Source: Chromatiaceae bacterium
Lineage (GTDB): Bacteria; Pseudomonadota; Gammaproteobacteria; Chromatiales; Chromatiaceae
Length of the DNA: 64,000 bases
NCBI GenBank assembly: GCA_013426805.1
Contig: JACDZG010000003.1
Span: 62,001-126,000 of the forward strand
Direction of reading: 5' to 3'
The position numbers and the translations under genes are program-made. Positions 26,286 through 37,370 of the stretch are shown here, one piece after another; within the stretch, counting starts at the first letter, position 1; each line of letters begins with the position of its first letter. Under the pieces are notes generated by a model. That model saw only the letters and a program-made list of their open reading frames with translations, was not told the DNA's origin and did no database searches.

Positions 26286-26879
26286 TCAGCGGGAGCGTCT
26301 CCGCGCGCTCGCTTTCAGCGATGGACAGAGCAGCACCATGTCCGTACCCAAGGTCCGAACGACCCACTCCAGTTCCTCCTCGACCACGGACATGCGCGCC
26401 TTCTTCAACGCCTGAAACAGTGCGTCACGCACCGCTTCCGGGGATAGATTCCCGCTGTCGCTCAAGCGGCGGAACAGACCCGCGCTGCTCTGCATCGCAC
26501 GGTCGGGGAAGCGCTCCCGGAACACCCGGCGGGCTCGGCGCTCGTCGAGCACGGGTACGGCGCCGGTGACCACCGCCAGCGCGATGGCGGCGGACTCACC
26601 ATCGTCGAGCCCATCGGGATCGGATACCAGATCGAGAAATAACGCGCTACCTGCATGATCGAGGGTCTCGACGGCAATGAGCCCCCGGGTGACCAATGCC
26701 AGCCGGTCCGGCGGTGAAGGCAGGCGACCGCTGGGGTCCTTCACAACCTCGTTGAAAGTCCGGTCCGCCATCAGGACCCGGTCTGGGAGTGATCCCAGAA
26801 TGATCTCGACGCACCCGCTGCCGAGAAAGTTGATCAGGACACTCGCGTCCAGGACCACAGCACCGCCCCCCTCAACCAT
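26286..26879 (-). CDS. PIN-domain protein (toxin-like)
   Basis: 197 residues from the ATG at 26879, which overlaps the end of the upstream XRE-ImmA gene by 8 bases; the longer frame starts inside that gene. PIN-fold ribonuclease features are the first acidic strand VVLDASVLINFL, the central DDGESAAIALAV with Asp/Glu, and the third site in VPVLDERRARR. The C-terminal helical half is long for a VapC. Overlapping order and stop-start coupling suggest a toxin whose partner is the XRE-ImmA protein. RNA cleavage is inferred from the family. Confidence 0.8.
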   Translation of the reverse strand: MVEGGGAVVLDASVLINFLGSGCVEIILGSLPDRVLMADRTFNEVVKDPSGRLPSPPDRLALVTRGLIAVETLDHAGSALFLDLVSDPDGLDDGESAAIALAVVTGAVPVLDERRARRVFRERFPDRAMQSSAGLFRRLSDSGNLSPEAVRDALFQALKKARMSVVEEELEWVVRTLGTDMVLLCPSLKASARRRSR

Positions 26880-28035
26880 GGGCAAGACGCACCTCATCGA
26901 TTGGCTCCCAGAGTCCATCCAAAGACTCCACGAGTTCACGCGTCTCGATACGACCGATACGCAGCATGTGGGCCAACTCGCCCTCGGAGATCAACGCGTT
27001 TTCATACGCCTCCACTGCAATCAAGGTATAACGCGGCAACAGTCGCTGTTGCTCCGGCATGCTCGATTCACCCATGGTGCGACGCACGGCCGTCGCATCG
27101 AGACCGGATAGGCGCAAGGCGTCGAAGGTCCCCTTCTTGAATAGCCGTAATTGCTCCAGTCGTCGCCCCATGGCCTCGGGTGAGACATAAAAAGAACGGG
27201 CCAGATAGACCAGGCTGCGAGGCGAGAACTTGCCCTGCTCCTCGCACAGGTCACGATACCGCGCCCGCACGGCGGCGGCCGGCATCAAAAAGGCGGCGGC
27301 GAACAGATTTGCAAACTGTTCTGCAGGCGCGCCATCGGGCGTGTCGTCCGCCAACACCTCGGCACTCTGCCGGTCCGTTTGGAAGTGGCCCAACTCATGG
27401 GCAGCAGTCCAGGTCTGCCGGGTAGCCGGATGATTGGTATTGACCAGGATACAGGCGTCCAAGGCCTCGTGATAGGCATAGGCACCGGACACAGACGATG
27501 GTAAAGGCACGGCGAACAGTCGAATATGCAGTTCAGTCTCAAGCAGACCCAGGATATCTGGAATCGGCAATTGACCGATGCCCAGGCGGCCGCGCAGATC
27601 CATCGCGGCGTCCTCGGCCTGCTCCGGTAGTTGTCCGCGGGACAGGCGCCAAACAGGTGGATAAGTCGGCTCCAAAGGGCGACCCAGTTTGCGCTCCAAT
27701 TCCACATAACGGGCTGCCAACTCATGCAGGACCCGCGTGACATCGACCGCTGCCTGATCCGCGCCGACCGTCGGCAAACGGCGAAACTGGACCGCCAGGT
27801 CGACATGCACAGCGTCTGGTCGCAGCAGTCTGCCGGGTGAGGTTTGATAGAGATCGCAGAGGCTGAGAAGTTCTTCGGTACTCACGCGGCGGTCGCCGCG
27901 CTCGATCGCGACGATCGTCGTCCGCGTTGCGCCGATCCGCTCTGCCGCTTGGTCCTGGGTGGCTCGGGCGGCATTGCGTGCGGCCTTGAGGCGGCGTCCC
28001 AGTTCCACTAGGTCAACTCGTTCGAGTTCTCTCAT
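26872..28035 (-). CDS. XRE-family regulator fused to ImmA/IrrE metallopeptidase
   Basis: 387 residues from the ATG at 28035, chosen because it begins the helix-turn-helix (LVELGRRLKAARNAARATQDQAAERIG). The C-terminal two thirds are an ImmA/IrrE zinc peptidase domain with the HExxH site HELGH (TAAHELGHFQ). This COG2856-type fusion usually acts as an antitoxin or stress-responsive repressor that controls its own operon. The downstream PIN gene overlaps it. DNA upstream of the start (28036-28165) is AT-richer and could carry the promoter. Confidence 0.9.
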   Translation of the reverse strand: MRELERVDLVELGRRLKAARNAARATQDQAAERIGATRTTIVAIERGDRRVSTEELLSLCDLYQTSPGRLLRPDAVHVDLAVQFRRLPTVGADQAAVDVTRVLHELAARYVELERKLGRPLEPTYPPVWRLSRGQLPEQAEDAAMDLRGRLGIGQLPIPDILGLLETELHIRLFAVPLPSSVSGAYAYHEALDACILVNTNHPATRQTWTAAHELGHFQTDRQSAEVLADDTPDGAPAEQFANLFAAAFLMPAAAVRARYRDLCEEQGKFSPRSLVYLARSFYVSPEAMGRRLEQLRLFKKGTFDALRLSGLDATAVRRTMGESSMPEQQRLLPRYTLIAVEAYENALISEGELAHMLRIGRIETRELVESLDGLWEPIDEVRLAHG

Positions 28036-28365
28036 GGACTGTCGCTCAATAATTCGGTTTCGTATGTGGCTCGCAGTCTTCACGGTCAAGGCAATGGGAG
28101 ATTCTGCCCGTTGAGCGCAAACCATAGAGTAGAGTTTGGATAGGCGCTCGAACAATGTCAAGGCTATTACTTGAAAATACCTGACATCGTTAGATCTTTG
28201 CGGAGTCTCGCAGCGGCGCCGACCGATGGATTGAGACCCGCGAAACCACGCCGATCACACGCCCGATCGCGGAGTCGCTGGAGGCGGCATCGGCGGCGAA
28301 GATCTGCGCCTGGCGGATAACAACGACGACGCCTGACGGACAAGGGCAAGCACCGGTGGCAGCAG
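28036..28365. other. 330-bp intergenic region between xre-immA and radC
   Basis: No convincing gene. It is AT-richer near 28040-28200, where the xre-immA promoter is expected, and GC-rich toward radC. Short frames here are shadows. Confidence 0.5.
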
Positions 28366-29040
28366 CTACAACAGCCCCCGCTCGGCCAGCGAAGTCCCCT
28401 GCCCATCGCCGATGATCAGATGATCGAGAACGCGCACGTCGATCAACGCCAGGGCGTCCTTCAGCCGCTGGGTGATGCGCAGATCCGCCTGGCTGGGCTC
28501 AGCCACGCCCGACGGATGATTGTGCGCAAAGATCACAGCCGCGGCGTTGGTCGCGATGACGCGGCGCACGACCTCGCGCGGGTGCACGCTCGCCCCGTCG
28601 ATGGTGCCCTGGAACAGTTCCTCGTAGCGGATGACCCGGTGCCGATTGTCCAGGAACAGGCAGGCGAAGACCTCGTACGGCAGTCCGTAGAGCTTGAGCC
28701 GCAGGTAGTCGCGGGTCGCCTCCGGACTGGTCAGGCAGTCTTGATCGGCCACCCGGGTCATGAGATAGCGGCGACTGAGTTCCAGCACCGCGCCCAGTTG
28801 GGCGGCTTTCGCCCGACCCAGGCCCTTGACCGCGCACAAACGCTGCGCATCGGCCGCCATCAGTCCAGGCAGCCCATCGAAGGTGGTGAGCAGCTCCCGC
28901 GCCAGATCGACCGCGCTCTTGCCCTGAATGCCGGTGCGCAGAAAGATCGCCAGGAGCTCGGCGTTGGACAGTGCCGCGGCGCCATGCTCCAGCAGTTTTT
29001 CGCGCGGGCGTTCATCTTCCGGCCAGTCAGTGATCGCCAT
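28366..29040 (-). CDS. radC: RadC family JAB/MPN protein
   Basis: 224 residues starting at [20 protein letters not shown], the family's usual N-terminus; the longer frame adds 20 residues without match. A helix-hairpin-helix region ([19 protein letters not shown]) precedes the JAMM metal site HNHPSG...D ([15 protein letters not shown]), with the Glu of VIRYEELF. It is divergent from coaBC with about 130 bp between, the common gammaproteobacterial arrangement. It was historically linked to DNA repair, but its biochemical role is unsettled. Confidence 0.95.
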   Translation of the reverse strand: MAITDWPEDERPREKLLEHGAAALSNAELLAIFLRTGIQGKSAVDLARELLTTFDGLPGLMAADAQRLCAVKGLGRAKAAQLGAVLELSRRYLMTRVADQDCLTSPEATRDYLRLKLYGLPYEVFACLFLDNRHRVIRYEELFQGTIDGASVHPREVVRRVIATNAAAVIFAHNHPSGVAEPSQADLRITQRLKDALALIDVRVLDHLIIGDGQGTSLAERGLL

Positions 29041-29169
29041 CAGGTCCCTCGCTACGCAATCCAGCCGAGGCTTGTTGGCCGCGCGCAACGCCGGGTACAT
29101 TACGGCGCTGTCGGCGCGGATCAGTTACACTTTCAACCATTCACGAACCATCATCAAGTTGATTTCCCC

Positions 29170-30402
29170 ATGGTGCCAGACTCCGGCCCGCGCGTCCTCC
29201 TCGGCGTGAGCGGCGGCATCGCGGCCTACAAGGCGGCGGACTTGGTGCGCCGGCTGCGCGAACGCGGCTGCGTGGTCCGCGTGGTGATGACCGAGGCGGC
29301 AACCGCCTTCGTCAGTCCCCTGACGTTTCAGGCACTCTCCGGCGCGCCGGTGCGGATTAGTCTGCTCGACCCGGCGGCCGAGGCCGGCATGGGGCATATC
29401 GAACTGGCGCGCTGGGCGCAGCGCATCCTGTTCGCACCCGCCACCGCCGATCTGCTCGCCCGGCTCGCCGCCGGCCTGGCGGACGATCTGCCGACCACCC
29501 TGGCGCTCGCCACGCGGGCCCCGCTGTATCTGGCGCCGGCGATGAATCAGCAGATGTGGCTGCATCCCGCGACGCAGGACAACCTGGAGCGGCTGCGGGT
29601 CCGCGGGGCGCGCATCCTGGGGCCGGCGCAAGGCAGCCAGGCCTGCGGTGACCTGGGACCTGGGCGGATGCTCGAACCCATCGAGATCGCCACGGCCCTG
29701 CTCGCCGACGTCCTCCCGGAGGAGGGGAATCCGCCGCCGTCCACTGCCGCGGCAGGCCCGCTCGCGGGCGTACGCACCATGGTCACCGCCGGTCCGACGC
29801 GGGAGCCGCTCGACCCGGTGCGTTTTCTGGGCAATCGCAGTTCCGGACAGATGGGTTATGCCGTGGCCGCGGCGCTGGCGCAACTCGGCGCCGAGGTTTG
29901 TCTGATCAGCGGCCCCACGGCGCTTGCCGGCCCGGCGGGGGTCACGCGTGTCGACGTGGAGACCGCCGCACAGATGCATGCGGCCGTGTTCGAACGGATC
30001 GGCACGATCGACCTGTTCGTGGCCGCCGCGGCGGTCGCGGACTATCGGCCGGCCGCACCCGCCGACCGCAAGATCAAGAAAGACGCGGCGGAACTGACGC
30101 TGCACCTGATCCGCAATCCGGATATCCTCGCCGAAGTCGCCGCCCTGCCCCACCCGCCCTTCACGGTCGGATTCGCCGCGGAGACCGATCAGGTGGAGGC
30201 GCACGCCCTCGCCAAACTCAGCGGCAAGGGACTGGATCTGATTGCCGCCAATCAGGTCGGGGGCGATCAGGGCGGCTTTGAGCGCGCCGAGAATGCCCTC
30301 ACCTGCCTGTGGCGCGACGGTCGGCGCGTGTTGCCGATGATGCCCAAGACCCGGCTGGCCGGGGAACTGGCCCAGTTGATCACCGAGCGCTATCTTGCCT
30401 GA
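29170..30402 (+). CDS. coaBC: Bifunctional phosphopantothenoylcysteine decarboxylase/synthetase
   Basis: 410 residues from the ATG at 29170. The N-terminal flavoprotein half (CoaC) has [20 protein letters not shown], the FMN/His motif region and APAMNQQMW. The C-terminal half (CoaB) has [21 protein letters not shown] and the CTP-binding DYRPA region followed by KIKKD. It converts 4'-phosphopantothenate plus cysteine to 4'-phosphopantetheine in coenzyme A synthesis. The dut gene begins at its end, so both are in one transcript. Confidence 0.96.
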   Translation: MVPDSGPRVLLGVSGGIAAYKAADLVRRLRERGCVVRVVMTEAATAFVSPLTFQALSGAPVRISLLDPAAEAGMGHIELARWAQRILFAPATADLLARLAAGLADDLPTTLALATRAPLYLAPAMNQQMWLHPATQDNLERLRVRGARILGPAQGSQACGDLGPGRMLEPIEIATALLADVLPEEGNPPPSTAAAGPLAGVRTMVTAGPTREPLDPVRFLGNRSSGQMGYAVAAALAQLGAEVCLISGPTALAGPAGVTRVDVETAAQMHAAVFERIGTIDLFVAAAAVADYRPAAPADRKIKKDAAELTLHLIRNPDILAEVAALPHPPFTVGFAAETDQVEAHALAKLSGKGLDLIAANQVGGDQGGFERAENALTCLWRDGRRVLPMMPKTRLAGELAQLITERYLA

Positions 30403-30409
30403 TCCCACC

Positions 30410-30865
30410 GTGCATCGTCTTGAGGTCAAGGTCCTCGACCCGCGTCTGGGCCGCGAATTTCCGCTGCCGCAGTACGCGACCGCGGGTGCCGCCGGGCTCG
30501 ACCTGCGGGCGATGTGCAACGTGCCGCTTGACCTGGCCCCCGGGGACAGCACGTTGATTCCGACCGGCATGGCGATCCATATCGCCGATCCGGGGGTGGC
30601 CGGTCTGGTGCTGCCGCGTTCGGGGCTCGGCCATCGTCACGGAATCGTACTCGGCAATCTGGTCGGCCTGATCGATGCGGACTACCAGGGACCACTCCTG
30701 GTGTCGTGCTGGAACCGGGGGACCGCGTCGTTCCGCATCGCGATCGGCGAACGCATTGCCCAACTGATCCTGGTTCCGGTGCTGTGCGCACAATTGACGG
30801 TGGTTACCGAGTTCGCCGCGTCGGTGCGCGGGTCAGGCGGATTCGGGCACACCGGCAACCACTGA
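30410..30865 (+). CDS. dut: dUTP pyrophosphatase
   Basis: 151 residues from the GTG at 30410, which aligns best with E. coli Dut (M-x-x-[IL]-[DE]-V-K-[IV]-LDPR). A TTG at 30395 would overlap coaBC and add five residues. The five trimeric dUTPase motifs are present: [36 protein letters not shown] and [10 protein letters not shown]. It hydrolyses dUTP to dUMP, which prevents uracil in DNA and feeds dTMP synthesis. Confidence 0.95.
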   Translation: MHRLEVKVLDPRLGREFPLPQYATAGAAGLDLRAMCNVPLDLAPGDSTLIPTGMAIHIADPGVAGLVLPRSGLGHRHGIVLGNLVGLIDADYQGPLLVSCWNRGTASFRIAIGERIAQLILVPVLCAQLTVVTEFAASVRGSGGFGHTGNH

Positions 30866-30933
30866 CGACAGCACCGGCCGCTCCGAAGCGTAGTTCTATT
30901 TTTGGCATCGATTGCTCGGCTAGGAGGCACGCC

Positions 30934-33603
30934 ATGGCAGCTCCGCGAAGGGAGGACCCCCGGCACAAGTCGGCGGAGAGCGACTCCCCGCCCGGCATCA
31001 AGCGTTTCTGGATCGAGAGCTTCATCGGCATCGCGTTGGTCTTGCTGCCGACCGCACTGCTGCTGCTCTATGTCTGGGCCGCCCGTAGCGCGACGGATAG
31101 CCGGCTGCTGCTGGAAGGCGCCGCCGACGCCTTGGCCGTCACCGTGGCAAGCGAGATGAACCGGGTTCGCGGGGTGGTCCAAACATGGCAGGAAGACCCG
31201 CAGTTGCGCGCGGTCTTCACTGCGTCCGCCAAGCCGGAGACACTCAAGCAGCGTGAGGAGGACTTACGCAAGCGACTGCCCGAGGCGCTGAACATCCACC
31301 TGTTCGCACTGGAGCAAATCCATTCGGTCGAGGGTATCCCCTTCATGAGTTACGCCGGGCTCGACCTGGCACGCCAGGCCGCCCAGGCGCGCACCCTGAC
31401 TCTGATCGAGGTCCACAAGGTCGGCCAACCGGATATGCACCTGGCCGTGGCCGCGCCCGTGCTCGACACGGCGCGTGAGCAGGTATTGGGGGTCATCCAT
31501 GTCGCACTGCCGATCAACCTGCTACCCAATCCCTTGGGTTCAACCGGGGATAGCGGTCTCATCCTCTATCAGCAAGTGGTGGGGGATGCAGTCGCCAACC
31601 TTGAGCGCGTCGACGCGCCCGATGACCCGCCGGACCATACGGCGGCCATCGTCGGCACCCGCCTGCGGACCGCGGTGTGGGTCAAGGGCGCTGACTTGGT
31701 GGACCCCTGGCTGATGGGTGGGGTCGGGGCGGGCTTTCTCGTGGTGATGGCACTCATCGGTGCCGTCCTCTGGCTCGGCTATAACGGCCTGCGGCGCGCT
31801 TTATTGTTGGACTGCAAAGGCTTCGTCGCCCTCGTCGATGACGCCGTTCACCAACGCACGGTACGGCGCATCAAAACGCGCCTCGCCGATATTCAGGAAG
31901 CACACCAGGAGACGCTGAATTTGTTGCGCGGTCTCCAGCCGACACGCGCACCCCTACGCGGCGCGGCGGCAGCATCGGCACCCCGCGGGTCGGCGGTGCC
32001 CGCCGTCGACGGCGATGGTCTGAACCCGACCTCGACCCTCAGCGAATCCAGCGTCGAAGTGCAGGAGTTGGATATTTCGGTCGATGCCCTGGACCTGCCG
32101 GTGAATGAGCTGAATCTGCCGGAGGGATTTAATCTCTATTCCAATCTATCGGAGCAAGCGCCCACCACTGCGCCAGGCTCGCAGGACACCCTGGACGCGG
32201 GCATCGCGCCGTCGCAAACGTCCCACACGGACGTTCCCGCTGAGATTTTCCGCGCTTACGACATTCGCGGCGTGGTCGACGATCAACTGACCGTCCCGGT
32301 GATGCGGGCCATCGGCCAAGCGGTCGGCAGCACAGCGGTGGCCCTTGGGGACCCCAGTGTGGTCGTCGGGCGTGATGTCCGCCCCTCGAGTGCCGCCTTG
32401 GGCGACGCCCTGATCGAGGGAATTCGCGGCACCGGCGCGAATGTGCTGGACTTGGGGGTCGTCCCGACGCCCCTGGTCTATTTTGCCTGCGCCTATCCAC
32501 GGCCGCAGACCGGCGCCATGGTCACTGCCAGCCACAACCCGAGCACCTATAACGGCGTCAAGGTCGTACTCAACGGCGAGAGCGCTCAAGCCGATCAGAT
32601 CCAGGCATTGTATCGGCGCATCCTGGTCGGGGACCTGGTCTACGGCCACGGCGGCTATCAGACCCAGAACATGATCCGGAGCTACCGCGAGTACCTGGAG
32701 CAGGACGTGAATCTGGCGCGTGGTCTCACGGTCGCCATTGATTGCGGTAACGGCACCGTGTCGGCAGTCGCTCCGGCGCTGCTGCGCGCCCTCGGCTGTC
32801 AGGTCCTGGAATTGAACTGCGACCTGGAGTCTCCCCTCCCCGATCCGATGCCCGACCCAGCGGTGCCCGAATGCACACGCGATCTCGGTGAACTGGTCCG
32901 GTCCGCGGGGGCGGACATCGGACTGGCGTTTGACGTGGACGGCGATCGGCTGGGCGTCGTCGACTCCCAGGGCCGGTATATCAGTGCGGACCGCGTGTTG
33001 ATGCTGCTCGCGACGGATGTTCTGGCCCGGCACCCGGGCACCGACATCATCTACGATGTGAAATGCAGCCAACACTTGGCCGTGGCGATTCGCCAGGCCG
33101 GCGGACGAGCCGTCATGTGGCGTTCGGGCCATGCCCCGCTCAAAGCCAAGCTGCGCGAAAGCGGGTCTCTACTGGCCGGCGAACTGACCGGACAGATGTA
33201 TTTCAAGGAGCGCTGGTTCGGCTTCGACGACGCGCTTTATGCCGCGGCGCGCCTGCTCGAGGTGGTGTCGCTCGATCCCCGCTCAACGACCGAGATTTTC
33301 GCATCGCTACCCGGGGGGCTGGCGACTGCGGAACTCGCCATGCCGCTGGCCGAGGGCGAGTCGGAGCGCGTCATGCGGGCCGTGCTGCGTCTGGCCGACC
33401 GGCTCGACGGGGTGGAAGTGATCCGCATCGATGGCCTGCGCGCCCAGTTCGACCGCGGATTCGGCGTGGTGCGCGCATCCAACACCCTGCCGCAACTGAC
33501 CTTCCGCTTTGAAGGCGACGACGCCCAGGCACTGGAAAAGATTCAATCGCTGTTCCGCCGCCTGATGGAGAAGGCGGCTCCCGGTCTGCCGTTACCCTTC
33601 TAG
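30934..33603 (+). CDS. algC: Phosphomannomutase/phosphoglucomutase with membrane-anchored N-terminus
   Basis: 889 residues from the ATG at 30934 with an AGGAGG site. The C-terminal about 460 residues are a complete PMM/PGM: entry motif FRAYDIRGVVDD, phosphoserine loop TASHNPSTYNG, metal loop DVDGDRLGVVD, and sugar loop GELTGQMYF (GEMSGH in many homologues). The N-terminal 430 residues add a TM helix (about 27-46), a periplasmic sensor-like domain, a second TM helix (about 268-288) and a low-complexity linker. This long form tethers sugar-phosphate interconversion to the membrane, probably near polysaccharide synthesis. Confidence 0.92.
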   Translation: MAAPRREDPRHKSAESDSPPGIKRFWIESFIGIALVLLPTALLLLYVWAARSATDSRLLLEGAADALAVTVASEMNRVRGVVQTWQEDPQLRAVFTASAKPETLKQREEDLRKRLPEALNIHLFALEQIHSVEGIPFMSYAGLDLARQAAQARTLTLIEVHKVGQPDMHLAVAAPVLDTAREQVLGVIHVALPINLLPNPLGSTGDSGLILYQQVVGDAVANLERVDAPDDPPDHTAAIVGTRLRTAVWVKGADLVDPWLMGGVGAGFLVVMALIGAVLWLGYNGLRRALLLDCKGFVALVDDAVHQRTVRRIKTRLADIQEAHQETLNLLRGLQPTRAPLRGAAAASAPRGSAVPAVDGDGLNPTSTLSESSVEVQELDISVDALDLPVNELNLPEGFNLYSNLSEQAPTTAPGSQDTLDAGIAPSQTSHTDVPAEIFRAYDIRGVVDDQLTVPVMRAIGQAVGSTAVALGDPSVVVGRDVRPSSAALGDALIEGIRGTGANVLDLGVVPTPLVYFACAYPRPQTGAMVTASHNPSTYNGVKVVLNGESAQADQIQALYRRILVGDLVYGHGGYQTQNMIRSYREYLEQDVNLARGLTVAIDCGNGTVSAVAPALLRALGCQVLELNCDLESPLPDPMPDPAVPECTRDLGELVRSAGADIGLAFDVDGDRLGVVDSQGRYISADRVLMLLATDVLARHPGTDIIYDVKCSQHLAVAIRQAGGRAVMWRSGHAPLKAKLRESGSLLAGELTGQMYFKERWFGFDDALYAAARLLEVVSLDPRSTTEIFASLPGGLATAELAMPLAEGESERVMRAVLRLADRLDGVEVIRIDGLRAQFDRGFGVVRASNTLPQLTFRFEGDDAQALEKIQSLFRRLMEKAAPGLPLPF

Positions 33604-34554
<951 letters not shown>

Positions 34555-34570
34555 CGGGGTCCGCGGCAGT

Positions 34571-34602
34571 CGCGGCACGCCGGTTCGGTCTGCCGTGCCG
34601 CG
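34571..34602. terminator. Candidate terminator hairpin between argB and the DUF4124 gene
   Basis: CGCGGCACG pairs with CGTGCCGCG across a 14-base loop in the 51-bp gap between convergent genes. There is no U-tract, so the call rests on stem and position. Confidence 0.5.
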
Positions 34603-34605
34603 GCC

Positions 34606-35772
34606 TCACTTGACTTTGTCGATTGAATTCAAGACCTCCCTGCGCGCGGGTCCAGTCACCGCTTCATGGAACCCGTTCAACACCCCGGCGGCGCGTTGAT
34701 CGGCGCAACTGGTATCACCTGTCGCCTGATTCTTGCACTGCAGGTCGAGAAAAATGGATGCGGTCGAACCATCGTCTTCCTGGATGCGGGAGAGCGTCAG
34801 GCTCAGATCCTCACGCGTTTCCGGGGGAGCCGTAATCACGATATTCGGACCGCTGGTCTGAATCGCGGTGGTGGCGTGCGCCTGGACGTACGCAACCGCT
34901 CGCGCCCAGTAATGATCGCATTGGGCGTCCGTGTCGCAGGTCACAAGATTGCGCAAGGCGAACTGGGGCGATCCCCGCGGCGCCTCCGGCCGCTCTTCCG
35001 GGATATCCTTGAGCTGGCGGAAACGCTTGAGATCGCGCTCGAAATTCTGCCTGACCGCCTCCTTTTGCTGCTCACGGTCAACAATCGTGGCGTAGGACTC
35101 GCGAATTTGGCGCTCGGTCTTGCTGATCCCCTCGGCCTGATGCTGCGGCAGCGGCTTGCCCGCCCGCTCAAGATCGGCCGCATCCGTGCGCAGCTTGCGC
35201 AGCCAGTCCTGCTGACGGCGGATGTTGCCGCGGGCGACCTGTATGGCGACATCAATGGCCGCAAACTGCCCATCCCGCGCCATCTCGAGATCATCGACCG
35301 AACGGAACGTCCGTAACAGCACCCGATCGGCGGCCTTCTGCTGATCGACCAGGCGATCCGCTTGGGCGCGCAGCCGCTCCAGTTCGCGCTCGCGCTGGAT
35401 CTCCTCGAGCGTTTGCGCGGGAGGCACCCGATCGACCCGAACCCCGTGCTTGTTCAGCGTCTCACTGCCCTTGTCGACCTGGTTTGGCGGGATCTGGTCG
35501 GTGTACTGGACGACCCCGCTCTCATCCGTCCAACGATAGGTTTTCGGTCCGTCACTGAGTGAAGGACCCAGGATACCCAGCATCAGCATCGCAGCGACCG
35601 ACAGCAGACGCAGGCGCAGGCGCAACTGCCGCTGGACGAACCGCTGTGCTTGCACGACGACCGACCACACCATGATGGGGCCTCTGGCAATCTCCGCAGC
35701 CGCACCTGAACCAGTGGTGCGCCAATCACGCACCGCCTCGCCGAACCACCCAACCCACCGCATTGGGTTCAT
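34606..35772 (-). CDS. DUF4124 domain protein with coiled coil
   Basis: 388 residues from the upstream start at 35772, 9 bases after pyrE. An internal Met at residue 34 (MVWSVVVQAQ) gives a cleaner signal peptide and is a credible alternative start. A DUF4124 motif (TYRWTDESGVVQYTDQIPP) follows the membrane segment, then a long charged coiled coil (about 120-260) and a small C-terminal domain. It is probably exported and envelope-associated. It is co-directional with pyrE. Confidence 0.75.
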   Translation of the reverse strand: MNPMRWVGWFGEAVRDWRTTGSGAAAEIARGPIMVWSVVVQAQRFVQRQLRLRLRLLSVAAMLMLGILGPSLSDGPKTYRWTDESGVVQYTDQIPPNQVDKGSETLNKHGVRVDRVPPAQTLEEIQRERELERLRAQADRLVDQQKAADRVLLRTFRSVDDLEMARDGQFAAIDVAIQVARGNIRRQQDWLRKLRTDAADLERAGKPLPQHQAEGISKTERQIRESYATIVDREQQKEAVRQNFERDLKRFRQLKDIPEERPEAPRGSPQFALRNLVTCDTDAQCDHYWARAVAYVQAHATTAIQTSGPNIVITAPPETREDLSLTLSRIQEDDGSTASIFLDLQCKNQATGDTSCADQRAAGVLNGFHEAVTGPARREVLNSIDKVK

Positions 35773-35781
35773 ACCACTTCA

Positions 35782-36429
35782 TTAGACCCCATAGCGCGCC
35801 CGATAGGTCCGTACCGCGTCACACAACGCACTGTCAGAACCGGAAATATCCAGGAACTCGATGAGATCATCAAGGGTGACGATACTGAACACCGGGAGAC
35901 CGAACAGGTCCTGAACCTCGGCGACGGCCGAGCGCTCGCCCGCACCGCGCTCCTGGCGATCCAGGGCAATCACGACGCCCATGGGTTGCGCTCCCGCCGC
36001 GCGAATCACTTCCATCGACTCGCGCACCGAGGTACCGGCAGTAATCACGTCATCAATGATCAGCACCCGACCGGCGAGCGGGCGCCCGACGATCACGCCG
36101 CCCTCACCGTGATCCTTCACCTCCTTGCGATTGAAGGCATAGGGAACGTCACGACCGGTTTCCCGGGCCAGTGCGATACTGGTCGCCGCGGCCAGGGGGA
36201 TGCCCTTGTAGGCGGGACCATAGAGTATGTCGAAGGTACCGGCGGAGGCACCGATCCGCGCGGCGTAGGCCGCGGCCAGTCGCGCCAGCCGCGCGCCGCT
36301 ATCAAAGAGTCCGGCGTTGAAAAAATAGGGGCTCTGACGACCGGACTTCAGGGTGAACGCCCCGAACCGCAGTGCACCGATTGCGGCGGCGAAACCGAGG
36401 AACTCACGTTGGTAGGCTTGCATGGTCAT
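35782..36429 (-). CDS. pyrE: Orotate phosphoribosyltransferase
   Basis: 215 residues from the ATG at 36429; a second ATG two codons later (MQAYQREF) matches E. coli PyrE even better. PRTase motifs are present: [28 protein letters not shown] and the PRPP loop [17 protein letters not shown]. It makes orotidine monophosphate in pyrimidine synthesis. Upstream sequence (36430-36470) is AT-rich. Confidence 0.95.
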   Translation of the reverse strand: MTMQAYQREFLGFAAAIGALRFGAFTLKSGRQSPYFFNAGLFDSGARLARLAAAYAARIGASAGTFDILYGPAYKGIPLAAATSIALARETGRDVPYAFNRKEVKDHGEGGVIVGRPLAGRVLIIDDVITAGTSVRESMEVIRAAGAQPMGVVIALDRQERGAGERSAVAEVQDLFGLPVFSIVTLDDLIEFLDISGSDSALCDAVRTYRARYGV

Positions 36430-36637
36430 GTTCGATACAAAAACATTGTCATTGCTATAATACACTGGGCGCTGAGCAAAAAAACGCGATGCCGGTCGCT
36501 TGTAGCAACGGACCTGCGGCCGCTGTCGGCGCGGTCGAGCAGCCCCCAAGTGCCAAACCGTTCTTATCCTCTTCGTGTTCGCGGCCAACCTGTCCGCGTG
36601 CCCTTACCTTCCTGACCGCGCGCCAGGCCAATCCTGT

Positions 36638-37321
36638 ATGAACCCTGCCGGAATCTACCTTACCGCCATGCTGGTCGGTCTGCTCGGCGGCGTCCATTGT
36701 CTGACGATGTGCGGAGGCTTGGTCAGTTCAATGACGCTGGGGATGGACGCGCGCGCGCTCCGGGACCCCTGGCGCCTGCTGCCGCTCCAACTGGGCTATA
36801 ACCTGGGACGGATCCTCGGCTACGGCTTTGCCGGTGCCCTGGTCGGCGGCCTGGGTACCGTGCTGCTGCAATTGGACAGACTACAGATCCTCCAGCGCGC
36901 CCTGTACGGACTGGCCGCTGTGATGATGATCCTGCTTGGGCTGTACCTCGGCGGTTGGTGGCGCATCCTGCGCCTCACCGAACGCTTGGGCCTGGGGTTG
37001 TGGCGCCGACTGGAGCCGCTGACCCGGCGCTGGCTGCCCGTGCGACGGGTCACGCAGGCGGTTGCCATTGGGTTCTTCTGGGCCTGGATACCCTGCGGCC
37101 TTGTCTACAGTATGTTGATTACCGCGATGTCCACCGGCAGCGTCGGCGGCGGCGCGCTGGTCATGATCGCCTTCGGCGCGGGCACGCTGCCGAACCTGCT
37201 CGGCATCGGCCTGCTGGCTGGCGCCGCCGCCCGCCTGGCCGAGCAACCGCGCGTTCGACAGTCGGCGGGGCTCATCGTCGTCGCGTGCGGCGTTTATGGC
37301 CTCTGGCAATTGTTATCTTAG
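36638..37321 (+). CDS. SafE/TauE-like membrane protein (COG2836 type)
   Basis: 227 residues from the ATG at 36638, six or so hydrophobic segments. The signature GGVHCLTMCGGL in the first helix is typical of the COG2836 group often near cytochrome oxidase or metal genes. A second site WIPCGLVYSM carries a further Cys. It probably transports or handles metals or sulfur compounds at the membrane. It ends facing the DUF4426 gene. Confidence 0.8.
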   Translation: MNPAGIYLTAMLVGLLGGVHCLTMCGGLVSSMTLGMDARALRDPWRLLPLQLGYNLGRILGYGFAGALVGGLGTVLLQLDRLQILQRALYGLAAVMMILLGLYLGGWWRILRLTERLGLGLWRRLEPLTRRWLPVRRVTQAVAIGFFWAWIPCGLVYSMLITAMSTGSVGGGALVMIAFGAGTLPNLLGIGLLAGAAARLAEQPRVRQSAGLIVVACGVYGLWQLLS

Positions 37322-37370
37322 GAACCATTCACTCACCAAAGTAAACGAGTCCGCCAGGAAATTGCCTACC

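Noticed and set aside
36446-36461. TATAAT upstream of pyrE as a clear sigma-70 promoter
   Set aside because: No acceptable -35 hexamer at 16-18 bp in either direction.
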